Part shown: piece after piece, positions 62,069 through 64,000 of the stretch
How the letters are laid out: the number at the start of each line of letters is the position of its first letter
Numbering within the stretch: position 1 is the first letter of the stretch
Origin: Euwallacea fornicatus
Taxonomy: Eukaryota > Arthropoda > Insecta > Coleoptera > Curculionidae
Assembly: GCF_040115645.1 (NCBI RefSeq)
Contig: NC_089549.1
Location: 806,001-870,000 of the forward strand
Direction of reading: 5' to 3'
Length of the DNA stretch: 64,000 nt
Made by a program: the position numbers and the translations under genes
The notes under the pieces: model-generated
Seen by the model: the letters and a program-made list of their open reading frames with translations, nothing else
The model's database searches: none
What the model was told of the DNA's origin: nothing

Positions 62069-62468
62069 GTACGTATAGTTGCTAATAGCGAGCTAGTAAC
62101 AATAACTTTGAATAACATGTTAGAGATTAAATACCGTGGGAGGCAGAATTAATTTAATGTGATGATTTGAGTGGGTCGATGTTGATTTTATCCTTTTTAG
62201 CAAGTTTACGTAATGCTTAAACTTGCTTGTTTGTTTATTTTGTTGTATTTCAGGTTTTTCTTAGGTAAAAATAATCGTTTATCTTTTGTTGAACTAAACT
62301 TTTTTGGGTATAAATTGTTAAACGTACGGATTCGTCGACTAAAATAGTTCAAAAAAATAGAGCAGTTACATCCTTACTTGATTCAATTGGACAATGGAAT
62401 TCTACTAATACGAACTTTTTTAGAAGTCACCTTAGCAGGCAACAATACTCATTTAATGAACAATAAAT

Positions 62469-62617
62469 ACAGGGTGTTCAGTGGCATCATTTTGTACTAA
62501 AATGAAAAAAACTGATTGTTTTTGTCCTGTGTTTTAAAAATCACACCATCCTATTTGAAGAAATCAATAAAGTTAAAAATGTAAAAATTGAAATAATTTT
62601 TGCGATCGCCCTGTATC
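62469..62617. mobile_element. Candidate MITE, about 150 bp
   Basis: TACAGGGTGTTC at the left and TACAGGGCGATC (reverse complement) at the right, with TA termini and AT-rich filling. The inverted repeat is very short, so this is a weak call. Confidence 0.35.
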
Positions 62618-64000
62618 TATTTTTGGTTAAATGAGTGTTCGCGCCTGTTAAGGAGATTTTGCATAAAAATCTATTCTAAAATGATCAAAATTTAACTTAA
62701 GCTGACCGCGATATATTTTTTTGTGCGGTACTGCGAATCTCTAAAATTTCGTTTGTAACGTCACAGCTTTAGGTGGTCACTGCATCTCAGGATAAAGAAG
62801 TCTAGGAACTAACAGAAGCTCAAAAGAATATTCTATCATATGAAGAAAATGCAGGTAGACCTATTGACGCTCCTCCTTTTTGGGACATCATGCAGGTTTG
62901 TCACTAATTTTAAAATTCACCTTCATTAGTCTCATATTCTTCCCTGTAACTGATTTCTGTATGATTTTGCCAATAGGTTCATGGAAGTCCAAATGGACAC
63001 ACTGTCTACTTGAGTGGTCAAGTACATGCCCACACGAAATAACTCGACTTGACTTGACATTTTATACATGCAGCTTGTCTTGATTTAGAATCAAGTAAGT
63101 AGCTTCAAATCCAAGTTAAGCTGTGCATCCCATACTTAAAAGAGCGCCATTTCTTGTTCCGTTGTAGGCGCTTAGTATTAATTGTATTGTAGGTCGTACT
63201 CATCTAAATAACATGTGGGAAATTGCAGATGATATCTATGTGAACATCAACTAAGGAAAGTGTGCAGTTTATTTCAATTAGGATCGGAACGTTGGTATGA
63301 ATTTTAAGCAACCAATTAAAGTATGCATACGTGCGCAGTAGATCGAGATCAGGAAACTGTTTCCTCAATAATAGAAGTTCCTTTGAAAGTAATGAAACAT
63401 GATGGCAAATTTCGGCACTAAGTAATAATGATCACTTTCTAGGGCTGGGCCGACAGCCGAAACTCATTAGATGGCAATTTTTCATATTCCGGAAGAACTA
63501 TGTCTGCCCTAATATACTTTGCCTGATGGATAATTATCCATTTATTTATACGGTCGTTACATTACAAATTTCTTTAATGGAATTAGAGCAATAAACGTCT
63601 GGAATGTATGTGGAATTAGAGCGAAAAATCTTGGGTCTCGGTGACAATTATGTACGTATTAGAAAGTTCTCACGGAGTTCAATATCGGAACCCCCTTATC
63701 CGATATTTACAAAAACTAAATCGTGTTCAATCCCAAAAGAAACGAAGGCATTACTCCACTTTTACGGGCACTTACAGCCCAAAGGAACAGCTAATAGACC
63801 TGCCATTATCTATAGCGGCAATACCTCTTGAGCATCACTTCTGGGACTAATTTACCATTTACCATCACTTCCCGTACTTGAGGTTTATTTTGGAACTTGT
63901 AATATCAAGTTATCTTGCCTTTTTGTAGGATGTTGTGCAGGTTTATGTATTAAAGGCTTGAAAATCGCTGATTAAACCTGATGATGTTATTATACCGGTT

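Larger units (their letters stand above)
61582..64000. other. AT-rich right end of the window with small TIR elements
   Basis: Apart from two candidate MITEs (61896-62068 and about 62469-62617) nothing could be assigned. Small ORFs (62880-63083, 63604-63850) have no recognisable motif. Confidence 0.45.

Noticed and set aside
1..64000. tRNA or rRNA genes
   Set aside because: No cloverleaf with A and B box sequences or rRNA-like stretch was noticed; a covariance-model scan would be needed to exclude them.

Overview
The window is nuclear DNA of an insect. It has GT-AG introns, AATAAA signals, an AT-rich background, insect-type ecdysteroid-kinase-like (EcKL) genes and many decayed Tc1/mariner elements. 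A beetle is plausible, but the order cannot be fixed from the sequence alone.

One large gene dominates. A membrane adenylate cyclase can be followed on the + strand from its first coding ATG (3007) to its stop (47099) as 23 exons whose phases all agree, giving about 1617 residues. The layout is cytosolic N-terminus, six-helix block M1, catalytic C1, six-helix block M2 with an unusually long extracellular loop, catalytic C2, and a basic low-complexity tail. Introns are bimodal: about 50 bp for most, but 12.7 kb and 17.2 kb for two.

The 17.2-kb intron (25204-42367) splits the C1 catalytic domain. It holds three intact single-exon genes on the same strand (25794-27740, 30384-32207, 38884-41022). 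All three are EcKL-type small-molecule kinases of unusual build: a degenerate kinase copy that has lost its HGD and DFQ motifs is fused in front of a copy that keeps them. Two Tc1-type transposons and a mariner fossil lie between them.

Downstream of the cyclase, 47.1-51.8 kb has no recognisable host gene. It carries a tandem array of 67-bp units (about 19 copies, each with a CAGATGGCGCCA-like core) and a Tc1/mariner-superfamily element. On the - strand, converging on the cyclase, lies the 3' part of a neuron navigator gene (sickie/NAV family; six exons, 54289 to 51834) with its coiled coil, AAA+ P-loop and diagnostic C-terminus. A separate - strand open exon at 61162-61581 may belong to it. 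The rest of 54.3-64 kb is AT-rich, with transposon remnants and small TIR elements.

Four decayed transposons have intact TIR pairs and near-complete length (13715-14929, 27793-29196, 35991-37665, 49972-51333). At least five more remnants or deleted copies occur. Every transposase read here carries stops or frameshifts.
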